Assembly (NCBI GenBank): GCA_002176905.1 | Contig: MSYE01000201.1 | Coordinates: 1 to 8,856, forward strand | Direction: 5' to 3' | From: a bacterium F11 | Lineage (GTDB): Bacteria; Elusimicrobiota; Elusimicrobia; F11 | Length of the DNA: 8,856 nucleotides | Part shown: one piece after another, positions 1-8,489 of the stretch | Layout: each line of letters opens with the position of its first letter | How positions within the stretch are numbered: position 1 is the stretch's first letter | Notes under the pieces: generated by a model | What the model was told of the DNA's origin: nothing | Databases searched by the model: none | Seen by the model: the letters and a program-made list of their open reading frames with translations, nothing else | Position numbers and translations under genes: made by a program

Positions 1-24
1 ATTCAGGAAGAGGAAAGTTGGAAA

Positions 25-28
25 GAGG
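25..28 (+). promoter_or_regulatory. Candidate ribosome binding site for the giant gene
   Basis: GAGG lies 10 bases upstream of the ATG at 39. A second purine-rich block, AGGAAGAGGAAAG at 5-17, precedes the alternative TTG at 18, so Shine-Dalgarno content alone does not settle the start. I prefer the ATG because it is the commoner start codon. Another frame also reaches a stop at 32-34, just before it, which would fit the tail of an upstream gene in an operon. Confidence 0.4.
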
Positions 29-38
29 CGTTAACCAC

Positions 39-3000
39 ATGGATCCTAGGGATCAAGCCTACGATATGTTTTCAGCGGCCGGAGAAGAGGCGTATGCCTA
101 TTTTGCCCAGATTGCGAACAATCGGAACGTGGCACTTTCTGTTCGGCGCGAAGCCGCGCATCGCATGGCGGACATTACTCAAGCTTTGGGTCATTTCCCT
201 GCCATGATGAAACGCTACGACTCCAAAACAGGTTTGTATGGTGTGTTGCCGGAATTTGCCGAGGCGTCCTATATTAATGTATCCAGGAATGTCCGAAACC
301 GGCCGGCCCTGATGATTGCGCGAACCACCTTGGCTTTTAGTGATAACTTCCTCCCCAATACATCAAAAGCCAAAAAAGCAGGAGGGGCAGAAGACGCAGA
401 TAAGAGTGCGCTGATGGATGTGGGGCCCAGTGGGGCTGTGGAAGTCCGGTCTGATGAAGGATTTTTGAATGGCTTAAAATTGGGTTCCCTCAAAGATGCC
501 AAAGAAGGGGAGGGGAAGAAGCGGCGCGTTCTTTCTTATGGGCAACAAGTTTATTTGCAGGTGGCCTCGGCCATCTTTAACTGGGATGAGAAGGAGCGGG
601 AACGACACATTGCGGATTTGAAAGCGGGTGGTATGTTGGATGCGGATTATACGTATGATGAGAACAACAAAGAAGAAAGTGCCAAAGACTTTGCCCGTCA
701 GATTCGAAGCAGTTGGTTGGCCACAGGGGCCCAAGACAAAGAATTCAATTGGGGAAGAATTTTGACCACTGCTGAGGAAGTTTATCAGTTCCATCAAGGG
801 GAAGAACCTGGAACCCAGGGTAGTCCTCAAGTTGTGGACAGGAATATGTTTGTGGATGTTGTATTTGAAGATGACGATGAGGCTCTTTTTACCTACGAAC
901 AAAAGAAAGGCGGCATGATGGATAAGATGCCGATGATGGGAAAGAAAGATAAGAAAAAGTCGCCCAAAGCACGGGTTACGGCCCGGACACGATCCCTTGC
1001 CTGGCATTATCAAGGTGCCAACGCAGAAGAAAGCGAGGCCATGAAACGGGTTCTGGAAGCCAGAAAATCAGGTGATCATCAAGCCTACATGGAAGCTGTG
1101 GCCGCATTTGAAGCAGAGAGAGACGAACAGGACAGCCGTCACAATTTCCGTGCCAATAGAGGAGCCCGATTGGCTTATGTGAGTTCGGTCATAAAGGCTT
1201 CCCAAAATAGTGATTTGGATGCAAGGACCAAAGTTGCGGTGGCTCGCGATCTTAATTCCAACGAGTTGGACATAGAAAACGCCATTGCTGCCCAAGGATG
1301 TTCGGTGTGTATGGTGGGATTACCGGCCCAACAATTGGCCCGCGTGTGGCGACAGAGAAGCAGCATGCCCTCTGTTCGTCAAGTGGATCGAGCCGATGCT
1401 GTTAGTTTTGCAGCCGAGGCCAATCAGGCGGTTCAATTATTGGAAGCCCAAGGCCACACAGCTGATGCCAGAGCCCTCCAGGATTTTGCACAAGAGGTGG
1501 AAGAACTGATGTCCGCTGTTGATCAAGTGGCGGAGGAAGCAGAGACAACAAATCAGGACAGTGTCGTTCAACCGGCGACCCAATCCCATCCTCTTGCTGC
1601 AGCAGCGCGGGAGATCACCGAAGCCTCTCGAAAAGCGTATGAGCGGAAATTGGATGGTCACTATCGCGTGACTGGTGGATTCTGGACCGACCGATTGGTT
1701 CGCAATATTGGGTTCTTTGCCAAACAGATCAAAAACAATCCCATTATGTTTTTCTCTCCTGAGCGGCGGTTAAAGAAGATTGTTGAAAATCATGTGATGA
1801 CCGATTTCTTGGCCCGGGACGGATTACCTGAGGGCGATCACCGTGGGACTGCACACGATGAACGCGCTCTCCTTGGTGTGCTGGCTTTTGTTGGCGGGTT
1901 GTCCGCTGATGAGCGCAAAGATGCCAAAAAACTACTCGAAAAAATCCACAAATTGGAAAACCGCAGCAACGATCAAAACTCGCCTCTTGATGGCCCACGT
2001 CTTCTGGAACGCATCTCTCCCATTGAGTTGTTGAATATCCTTCAAGATAACACCACCTTTGAAGATTTCCTTGTTTCAAAAGAAAAACAGATTATCTCCA
2101 ATCAGTGGCGCAACCGCCTGAAAACCTTAGGGACATTCACCAAATATTCGTTTATGTTGATTCCTCTTGTGGCTTGGCTTGGTTTTGGCGTGGGGATTTC
2201 CACGTTTCCGCTCTGGGCCACCATTCCCATGGTCGTGACCACGCTGGCTTTAAAAACGCTAACCGCGGATATTCCCAAACCCTGGAATTTCCGAAATTTT
2301 GGGAAAGGATCATTGAAGAAGATCAAAAAATTGCCCGAGAAGACGTGGAAAGTGTTGTGGTCGAAGAAAGGCCTTTTTGGCCTGATGATGGTGGTCAATC
2401 TCTCCGCGTTTCTTTATATGTGGATGGGAAAAGATGAGAATTCCTTGATGAAATTAAAAGATGGAGTTGTGGATATGCCGAGCAATCTTTTTAATTCCCT
2501 TTCCTCTGGGTTGAGTACATTGGGAGATTTACTTTTCAGTTATCCTTTGCTCTGGGTCAGTTTCTCCGATCAGATTGGTGGCTATATCGGTAAGGTGGGC
2601 AAAGGGGCTTTGGGTTCGGTCACACCCGATACCGCGCTCCTTAAAGCCAAGTACCGATGGGATGATATAAAAGAGGAAAAAGAGGAAGGATCCCCCACAA
2701 TGGAGGATGTGATCCGCAGCGTCCACAACGACGCCAAACTGACCCAAGATGAAAAAGTGGAGATGATTCGGTTGATCAGCATCTTGGCCGAGTTTGATGA
2801 AGACCAAGCTGAATTTCTTTATGGGAAATATCGGGATGAGGAGACGCGGCCTCATGTCATCAAAGCCATGGGCGCTCTTGAGCAGGCGCGTCAAACCCGA
2901 AAAGACGAATTGAAAGCCCAACAAGAAGAAGATGATAAGGTTATTGATCTTGAAGCCAAAAAAGCCCAGTTGGGTCCCAAATCCAGAGAAAACAAAAAGA

Positions 3001-6000
3001 AAATCGAAAAGCTTGATAAAGAAATTGAAGACAGAAAAGAAGCCGTGAAAGGCGAACAGGATCCATTTTCCCTTGGCGAAATAATTAAGGCCATTGGTGG
3101 CGAGGAAGTGGAGAATTTTGAAGAAATCTTAGAGGTTGCACTTGTGATGGAAGGATTCTCTCCAGACGAAGCCAAACGGCTGTTGGAATACCGAGAGAAA
3201 AATCCGAAAAGATTTGGGAATCTCCTAACCACTGATTTAAAAGACCTGAAAAAAGAATTGGCTGAAGAAAATGAGGCCAAACGGGAACAAGGACTTAATG
3301 ATTTGGCGGTCACAACGGCTTTTCGGGATGACCACAAAGATAGAGATGAACCTGTGGGGTCAGCCGATATTGAAAGATGGGTTGATAAAAATGCAGAAAG
3401 TGGAGAAGATAAAGCGGCATTAAGACGAACCATCTTTCACCGTGAAGCCAAGTCATCATCCGATTTGAGTGATGAAGAAAAGGACACGCTGGAGAGAAAT
3501 ATTCGGCGCGTGGAAGTCCGCGTTGATCGTTTGAGCAGAACCAATGAAGTTAAAAAACGACCGTCACTCTCAGAGATGCGGGAGGCTCTTGAAAATAGAA
3601 CCGTTCCTTCGCTTTTGGCTGGCCTTTTTGATCCGGAATCTGCCATGGGCAAAGCCGCCAAAGAAATTGCTGAGAGCCAAGAAGCTGCGCTTGGGAAAGC
3701 CCATAGCGCGTTGTCAGAGAGGGAAGAGGCAGATGACGAAAAGATTGGCTGGTTTTCTGATGCAGCCCAAACCACAATCAATCGATCCCGGGTTTTGAGT
3801 GCGGCGGATGTGGCGGATATGCCAGCCGAAGCACGGAATGAATTTGAGAATGACTATTATGATGCGGCCAGTGTGGCCCGGGCCATTGTGCAACATGACA
3901 TTGAGGGAGAAAACAGAGAAGTTCTGGCGGATTTGGCAGGCGTGTCCAACTCTGAAGTGGAACGGGACCGAGCCCAGCATGAATGGCTGTATCGGGTTCA
4001 AACCGCTCTTCCCTATGATCGAAATAAGTTCAATGAAACAGAACCCGGTCAGAAATGGGAGGTCACAAAAACCAAGACCGATGAAGATGGAAACGAGACA
4101 CAAGAGGTGGTGGGAACCGTGACCCATGAAGTCGATGGTGATATCCACAGAATGACGTATCGTCAGAACTTGGAAGGAGATGACGCGGCTCCTGTCATTA
4201 CTTATGAATGGGATGGCGAAGGCCATTTGCAATCGGTACGGATTGAACTTGGGGATAACGAGACGCAGGGTGTCTGGGTTCAAGATTCGGAGGATTCCGA
4301 TTATCAAAGAGATACCTTGCGTGGAGATGAAGATGGGATAGTGCTTCTGACCTCACCTAAGTCTGGATCAACTATTAGCATTCTGAAGGGATCAAAAGAT
4401 GATGATGGAAACCTCAACTGGGAAAATTACGTTGGAGAACAACAATTGCCCATTCCCGTCGGTGGTGTTCGGGAAACTCCAACCGAGGCAGAGGCAGAAG
4501 TCACAGATGACGGGAGTGCCCGTACAACCGCGACCGATGAGGATACCACACCGGATTCAGATACCACCACCGGAAGTAGAACCTCGGATTCCACCCCAAC
4601 GGATAACACCGATACGTCATCTCGACGAACAGACCGACGGGCTGAGAGCGATCAGCGTCCCCAAGAGGCACCGGTCGATTCCCAGCAGGATACCAGACCC
4701 ACCCGAACCGAAAGCCTGGAAGATATCATGCGACGACTTTCACCGGCCATGGATTTGATTGATGAAGATACCGGTCCGGAACAGGTTTATCAGCGATCAA
4801 CGGACCTTATCCAAAATCCCGAAATTGATCAACACCGAGCCATGAGTCCCAATCGCGCCAATTTTGCTGTTGTGCGAACACCCAGTGGACCGCAATTTTT
4901 GATTCTTAATGTGGAGGCCGACGGAAGTTTGCAATGGTGGCTGGTGGAACGAAACCAACAGGGAGAGGCTCAGGCACGCCGTGCCACATTGGCTGAGTAT
5001 CGAGACATAGCCCGGTTCTATCAGGTTCCGGTTCCACCTCCTTCAACAGGGTCTTCTGCTGACGGTCGTGAGGCAAGCCAACCCGCTCCAAGAGGTTTAA
5101 GAGGAATGTTGGGGAAAGTGTTGGCGGGAGCGGGTGTGGGCGTTCTTGTTGTGGCGCTTATTGCTATCTCTGGAGATGCCAGTCCGGTTCTGAAAATGAG
5201 CAGTTCGGCAGGGACACCGCAGACCTTTGCCTCCATGGGAGGTTCTTTATCAGATTCACTTCCCTCCATTTTGTCGATTTCAAATGTTTGGCTTCCAGTG
5301 CTCTTGTCCTTGTTGGCCATGGGATTTTTGTTGGTTGGAAAGGGAGGTGGCCCTCCGCCACAGAATCAAGAACTGGTGCCAGTGGAAGGTCAATACGGTG
5401 CCTTTATGATGGATGACGAACGGTACGTTTTGGATGATTCTGTTTTAAATTATCGGCCAACATCGCAAACGGCAGAGGGTCAGGTTCAACTTCAGTACGA
5501 TGTGGTTCAAACCCCCGACGGACCGGTTACGCAGGTGAGTGTGGTCGGGAGCGTTGTGGTTCCGGCCATCCCTGCACCCATACCAGTGGTGTCAGCGGAA
5601 AAAATTGCGTTGGCATTGTTACAAATTAAAACGTCCCAACCTCAAATTGGTGTTGAAGCCGATGAAAACGCGGTTCAAGCTGTTCGACAAATTTTGATTC
5701 ATCATCCGTGGGCCAGAGATATTGATGTCCGATCTCTCTTCTCAACACCTTCCGAATTTAGACAAGCACTGGCGGCCTATGGTGTTCCCGATTCCGAATT
5801 TGACGGTTTTTCGTTGTTAGCTGTGGATCAGGCTCTTGGTTCTCCTGTTGGCAAAACACCCGACCAGATTCAGCGATACCAAGATCTGAACGATTACCTT
5901 TTCTGGCGGGTGGCTTATTATGGGCATCAGGGCCTTGGAACAGGCGATTCCACATACATTAGTGCGCGCACGTATTGGCAGAACCGTGTTAACAGAAGAG

Positions 6001-7850
6001 AGAATGCCCATACCCATCATGTGTCAGCTCGGCCCAGCGTGGCGGATATTCAGGGTTCATCATTGAAACAGGCTTTTGAGTCTCGCGCTGGATTGTCGTC
6101 ACAACCTTCTTTTGTCTTTGGTCCGGACGGGGTGGCCGTCTACACCGATATGGGGGCCATCTTATTCACCGGTTCTCAGAATGTTGCTCGGTATAACATC
6201 AAGACGTTACGTGATAGAGAAAGGGCTCCTTATGCACGGCCACAGCATCGTATTGCGGGTCAAGCTGAGGGATCCGGATTGGCGCAAGCTTTGCGGTCTG
6301 TGTTGGCGCGAATAGCCAGAAAACGCACCCGTCCACCTGTTTCCCCTCACATTACTTATGATGAAGCCCAAGCCGCTGTTTATCTCTCCCGTATTTTGGA
6401 TGGAGAAGGGCTTTCCAGTGACGAACGTCAGATTATTCTCAACCTTCTGCCATGGGTGTTGCAATACGAACCGGAGCAATACGTATTGGATGGGTTGTTG
6501 TCCTCTGAGCCCCGGGGACGAAAGTTGGAGCAGATCTTAAAAGAACTCTCCACCAACAGAAGAAAAATGACTCCTGAGATGGCCCACACCATCATCCAGA
6601 TAGGAGATCAGTTACCCGCCTTGGATATGGTTGCACAGAGCAGCAAACGATTTGGACATGTTTCCGGTCGTCCGATTCCCCTATTGGAATCACAGATCGC
6701 GTTTGTAATGAACGAGCAAAACCTGTTGCGGGCCTTGAGTTTGAAGGAGGCGCGTCAAGATCTCCATCGATTGAGACGAGAAAGAAAGAATATAAACCCG
6801 GAGCAGGTGTTGCAGTCCTTGCGAATATTAGCGGGGATTGACCGGGACGATTTCTTTGCTCGTGTTCAGAGGGCCTTGAATCAACAAGGATTTGGTTATG
6901 TGAATGCATTTGATGTGAGGGATCTGCTCTCGGGGAAGAGAACCGACAACGCTGCTATGGCTGTTGTGCTTCGCGAATTTCTGCTTCCGAACCTTTTAAG
7001 TTCCTTGGTTCGCCAAACCGGCTTGGCTGTGGAAGGGGAATTGGCCAAACAGCTGGAGAAATTGGAAGTCCATGTGGTTAATCCAAATGAGATGCCGGAG
7101 GCCATTGTAACAGAGGCCGGACGCCTTCAAAATCAAATTTATATTGCGGTGGATGAGTCCGCGAATCCTGTTGATTATCTTTTTGAGGCCGTGGGCCTCT
7201 TTGCTCATGAAATTGGCCATCTCTTTGTGGAAGGAGAACACAACACCGTGAAGGATGAAATTCTGGCCCAATGGTTGGCATCCATGGCCTTGCGGGAGAT
7301 GGGATTGGATCCCATTGCGACCTTAACAGAAATCAAAACCACCGAACGGGTCGCGGCCCAAGCCAGGGAGGGCAAAGTTCTTTATTTGTCTTATCGAGAA
7401 ATCCGCCAACGCGAAGGAGGGAGCATCTCCAGGGTGGCGGAAAGTCTCTCCAGCGTGGTTCGTCAGTCGCGCGGCTTGCACAACGTGGTTCTCCTTGTGG
7501 ATGATACCGATATTCAACAACTCAATTTGAAACCTCAAGATGTGTGGGCCTGTATGAAACAGGGTGTTCGCTTTGTTCGTGTGGACGATGTGTCCAACAT
7601 AGACGGTGCAACAAGTCGTTCCAAGCTTCAGGAATATGCTCTGCGCAATTATGGTACCGCCAGATCCAAATTGGCTGTTAACAACGGCGATATCAAAACC
7701 TTTGAGACAAACTATCCACGCCTGTATCCGCTGGTCCTCATGGGAGGGAAAATCTCCCGTCATCTTATCGAAACCCTCGGCAAGGGCAGCCTCGGCGAAT
7801 ACATTACCGACCTCTTCGATTCCTGGAAACACACCCGCAGCCAAGCGTAA
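39..7850 (+). CDS. Giant multidomain membrane protein with C-terminal HEIGH metallopeptidase motif, function unknown
   Basis: I do not recognise the family. Numbering is from the ATG at 39 (2,603 residues). There is no N-terminal signal peptide. In order: a mostly helical, charged N-terminal region with one CxxC (C421, C424) and a Met/Lys-rich patch (293-308); hydrophobic segments at about 705-720, 723-738, 778-796 and a weaker one at 828-842; a Lys/Glu-rich probable coiled coil (945-1010); a helix-hairpin-helix-like stretch (1039-1063); a beta-rich region (1335-1475); a Thr/Ser/Asp/Arg-rich linker (1478-1557); hydrophobic segments at 1690-1711 and 1750-1766; then a mostly helical C-terminal part. 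HEIGH at 2390-2394 matches the HExxH zinc-binding and catalytic motif, and E2407, followed by IxxAQWLA, is a plausible third zinc ligand, as in ImmA/IrrE-like peptidases. The 11 Lys in loop 739-777 suggest that loop is cytoplasmic, which puts the C-terminal motif inside the cell. Only three cysteines occur in the whole protein. The start is uncertain: a TTG at 18 is in frame, and the frame is open to the window edge. Protease activity is inferred. Confidence 0.9.
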   Translation: MDPRDQAYDMFSAAGEEAYAYFAQIANNRNVALSVRREAAHRMADITQALGHFPAMMKRYDSKTGLYGVLPEFAEASYINVSRNVRNRPALMIARTTLAFSDNFLPNTSKAKKAGGAEDADKSALMDVGPSGAVEVRSDEGFLNGLKLGSLKDAKEGEGKKRRVLSYGQQVYLQVASAIFNWDEKERERHIADLKAGGMLDADYTYDENNKEESAKDFARQIRSSWLATGAQDKEFNWGRILTTAEEVYQFHQGEEPGTQGSPQVVDRNMFVDVVFEDDDEALFTYEQKKGGMMDKMPMMGKKDKKKSPKARVTARTRSLAWHYQGANAEESEAMKRVLEARKSGDHQAYMEAVAAFEAERDEQDSRHNFRANRGARLAYVSSVIKASQNSDLDARTKVAVARDLNSNELDIENAIAAQGCSVCMVGLPAQQLARVWRQRSSMPSVRQVDRADAVSFAAEANQAVQLLEAQGHTADARALQDFAQEVEELMSAVDQVAEEAETTNQDSVVQPATQSHPLAAAAREITEASRKAYERKLDGHYRVTGGFWTDRLVRNIGFFAKQIKNNPIMFFSPERRLKKIVENHVMTDFLARDGLPEGDHRGTAHDERALLGVLAFVGGLSADERKDAKKLLEKIHKLENRSNDQNSPLDGPRLLERISPIELLNILQDNTTFEDFLVSKEKQIISNQWRNRLKTLGTFTKYSFMLIPLVAWLGFGVGISTFPLWATIPMVVTTLALKTLTADIPKPWNFRNFGKGSLKKIKKLPEKTWKVLWSKKGLFGLMMVVNLSAFLYMWMGKDENSLMKLKDGVVDMPSNLFNSLSSGLSTLGDLLFSYPLLWVSFSDQIGGYIGKVGKGALGSVTPDTALLKAKYRWDDIKEEKEEGSPTMEDVIRSVHNDAKLTQDEKVEMIRLISILAEFDEDQAEFLYGKYRDEETRPHVIKAMGALEQARQTRKDELKAQQEEDDKVIDLEAKKAQLGPKSRENKKKIEKLDKEIEDRKEAVKGEQDPFSLGEIIKAIGGEEVENFEEILEVALVMEGFSPDEAKRLLEYREKNPKRFGNLLTTDLKDLKKELAEENEAKREQGLNDLAVTTAFRDDHKDRDEPVGSADIERWVDKNAESGEDKAALRRTIFHREAKSSSDLSDEEKDTLERNIRRVEVRVDRLSRTNEVKKRPSLSEMREALENRTVPSLLAGLFDPESAMGKAAKEIAESQEAALGKAHSALSEREEADDEKIGWFSDAAQTTINRSRVLSAADVADMPAEARNEFENDYYDAASVARAIVQHDIEGENREVLADLAGVSNSEVERDRAQHEWLYRVQTALPYDRNKFNETEPGQKWEVTKTKTDEDGNETQEVVGTVTHEVDGDIHRMTYRQNLEGDDAAPVITYEWDGEGHLQSVRIELGDNETQGVWVQDSEDSDYQRDTLRGDEDGIVLLTSPKSGSTISILKGSKDDDGNLNWENYVGEQQLPIPVGGVRETPTEAEAEVTDDGSARTTATDEDTTPDSDTTTGSRTSDSTPTDNTDTSSRRTDRRAESDQRPQEAPVDSQQDTRPTRTESLEDIMRRLSPAMDLIDEDTGPEQVYQRSTDLIQNPEIDQHRAMSPNRANFAVVRTPSGPQFLILNVEADGSLQWWLVERNQQGEAQARRATLAEYRDIARFYQVPVPPPSTGSSADGREASQPAPRGLRGMLGKVLAGAGVGVLVVALIAISGDASPVLKMSSSAGTPQTFASMGGSLSDSLPSILSISNVWLPVLLSLLAMGFLLVGKGGGPPPQNQELVPVEGQYGAFMMDDERYVLDDSVLNYRPTSQTAEGQVQLQYDVVQTPDGPVTQVSVVGSVVVPAIPAPIPVVSAEKIALALLQIKTSQPQIGVEADENAVQAVRQILIHHPWARDIDVRSLFSTPSEFRQALAAYGVPDSEFDGFSLLAVDQALGSPVGKTPDQIQRYQDLNDYLFWRVAYYGHQGLGTGDSTYISARTYWQNRVNRRENAHTHHVSARPSVADIQGSSLKQAFESRAGLSSQPSFVFGPDGVAVYTDMGAILFTGSQNVARYNIKTLRDRERAPYARPQHRIAGQAEGSGLAQALRSVLARIARKRTRPPVSPHITYDEAQAAVYLSRILDGEGLSSDERQIILNLLPWVLQYEPEQYVLDGLLSSEPRGRKLEQILKELSTNRRKMTPEMAHTIIQIGDQLPALDMVAQSSKRFGHVSGRPIPLLESQIAFVMNEQNLLRALSLKEARQDLHRLRRERKNINPEQVLQSLRILAGIDRDDFFARVQRALNQQGFGYVNAFDVRDLLSGKRTDNAAMAVVLREFLLPNLLSSLVRQTGLAVEGELAKQLEKLEVHVVNPNEMPEAIVTEAGRLQNQIYIAVDESANPVDYLFEAVGLFAHEIGHLFVEGEHNTVKDEILAQWLASMALREMGLDPIATLTEIKTTERVAAQAREGKVLYLSYREIRQREGGSISRVAESLSSVVRQSRGLHNVVLLVDDTDIQQLNLKPQDVWACMKQGVRFVRVDDVSNIDGATSRSKLQEYALRNYGTARSKLAVNNGDIKTFETNYPRLYPLVLMGGKISRHLIETLGKGSLGEYITDLFDSWKHTRSQA

Positions 7851-7860
7851 TTCCCTCTTA

Positions 7861-7941
7861 ATCGCTTACGCTCACGCTCACGCGCTCGCGATCGATTAAA
7901 TAATAATCGAATGCGAGCGCGAAAGCGAATGCGTGAGCGAT
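7861..7941. repeat. Long imperfect inverted repeat (37-base arms, 7-base loop) between genes
   Basis: The arms 7861-7897 and 7905-7941 flank an AT-only loop, AAATAAT (7898-7904). By hand alignment 29 of 37 positions pair as Watson-Crick and two more as G-T. The longest perfect block is nine pairs (7881-7889 with 7913-7921). Pairing may extend outward through TTCCC (7851-7855) and GGGAA (7943-7947) with a bulge. The arms are rich in CGCTCACG-like words, quite unlike the flanking coding sequence. It starts 10 bases after the giant gene's stop. It could stop transcription or protect the 3' end of the mRNA, but no run of T follows the right arm, so an intrinsic terminator is not supported. A REP-like or MITE-like dispersed palindrome is the other main possibility, which a single copy cannot show. 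Confidence 0.75.
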
Positions 7942-7994
7942 GGGGAAGTAGTATTCGACTAACCTCCGCCTGAAATGATACACTTCTTCCTTAT

Positions 7995-8489
7995 ATGGAA
8001 ATTTATTTGATGCGGCATGCGGAACCTTTAAGGCCCACGGAGTGGGATGGGCCAGATTCCACTCGACCCTTATCTGAAAGAGGGGTAGAGGGGCTTAACT
8101 CTGCTCTTCAGCAAATGAAAGACAAAGGATTTTCCTTCCAACGTGTTTTGTCGAGTCCCCTGGCCCGTGCCAAGCAAACGGCAGAAATGATGGCCCAAAA
8201 TGGGGATGGCATTCCTGTGAATCCTCAAAACGAGCTCACCGCGGGTGTGAAACCCAGCAAAATTCGCGAATTTCTCTTAAATCAAAACAGTGTCCACTCT
8301 GTTTTGTTGGTTGGGCATATGCCCGACCTCGCTCTTTTTGCCGGAAGTGTGGTTCCCGATGCCAAATTAATGGCTTCCGGGATTCGGCCTGGAGAAATTT
8401 GGGCCATTGAAACCGGTGACATGGGACGCGGTTGGGGAACGGGAAAATTACTTTGGCAACGAACCCTCGATGATTGGAAAAAATTGTAA
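7995..8489 (+). CDS. sixA: SixA-type phosphohistidine phosphatase (histidine phosphatase superfamily)
   Basis: The 164-residue product is about the usual length for SixA. It carries the histidine phosphatase signature in order: LMRHAEP with R7 and the phospho-accepting H8 (RHA instead of the common RHG), RPLSERG at 24-30, SSPLARAKQT at 53-62 with R58, an acidic E80 in the middle, and VGHMP with the second catalytic H108. This layout matches E. coli SixA, which removes phosphate from phosphohistidine proteins such as the ArcB HPt domain and the nitrogen-PTS protein NPr. The enzyme should be cytoplasmic. The substrate here is unknown, since no phosphorelay or PTS gene is in view. The start fits because the protein opens, like SixA, a few residues before the RH motif. 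No Shine-Dalgarno sequence precedes it; the upstream bases are pyrimidine-rich. Its 3' end overlaps the next gene by 20 bases, suggesting translational coupling. A general phosphoglycerate-mutase-like phosphatase is less likely, given the small size. Confidence 0.88.
   Translation: MEIYLMRHAEPLRPTEWDGPDSTRPLSERGVEGLNSALQQMKDKGFSFQRVLSSPLARAKQTAEMMAQNGDGIPVNPQNELTAGVKPSKIREFLLNQNSVHSVLLVGHMPDLALFAGSVVPDAKLMASGIRPGEIWAIETGDMGRGWGTGKLLWQRTLDDWKKL

Noticed and set aside
474..1013. Antisense open frame of 179 codons on the - strand
   Set aside because: It is fully contained opposite the giant gene with no motif and looks like a shadow of its codon use.
2891..3433. Antisense open frame of 180 codons on the - strand, rich in Ser, Leu and Phe
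   Set aside because: It lies wholly opposite the giant gene, and its Ser/Phe-rich composition is what the complement of Lys/Glu-rich coding sequence gives. It shows no domain.
7323..7844. Antisense open frame of 173 codons on the - strand near the end of the giant gene
   Set aside because: It is opposite the conserved-looking C-terminal region, which includes C2505 and the VVLLVDD segment. No independent signal supports it.
7606..7899. Forward open frame of 97 codons running past the giant gene's stop into the inverted repeat
   Set aside because: It overlaps the giant gene in another frame, ends inside the palindrome, and has no recognisable motif.
7861..7955. Intrinsic (rho-independent) terminator
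   Set aside because: The stem is far longer and more interrupted than a typical terminator, and no T-run follows the right arm (next bases GGGGAAGTAG).
7954..7981. Possible sigma-70 promoter for sixA (TTCGAC, 16-base spacer, TGATAC)
   Set aside because: The -35 matches the consensus at only two of six positions and the -10 is weak, so it is no better than chance in this gap.
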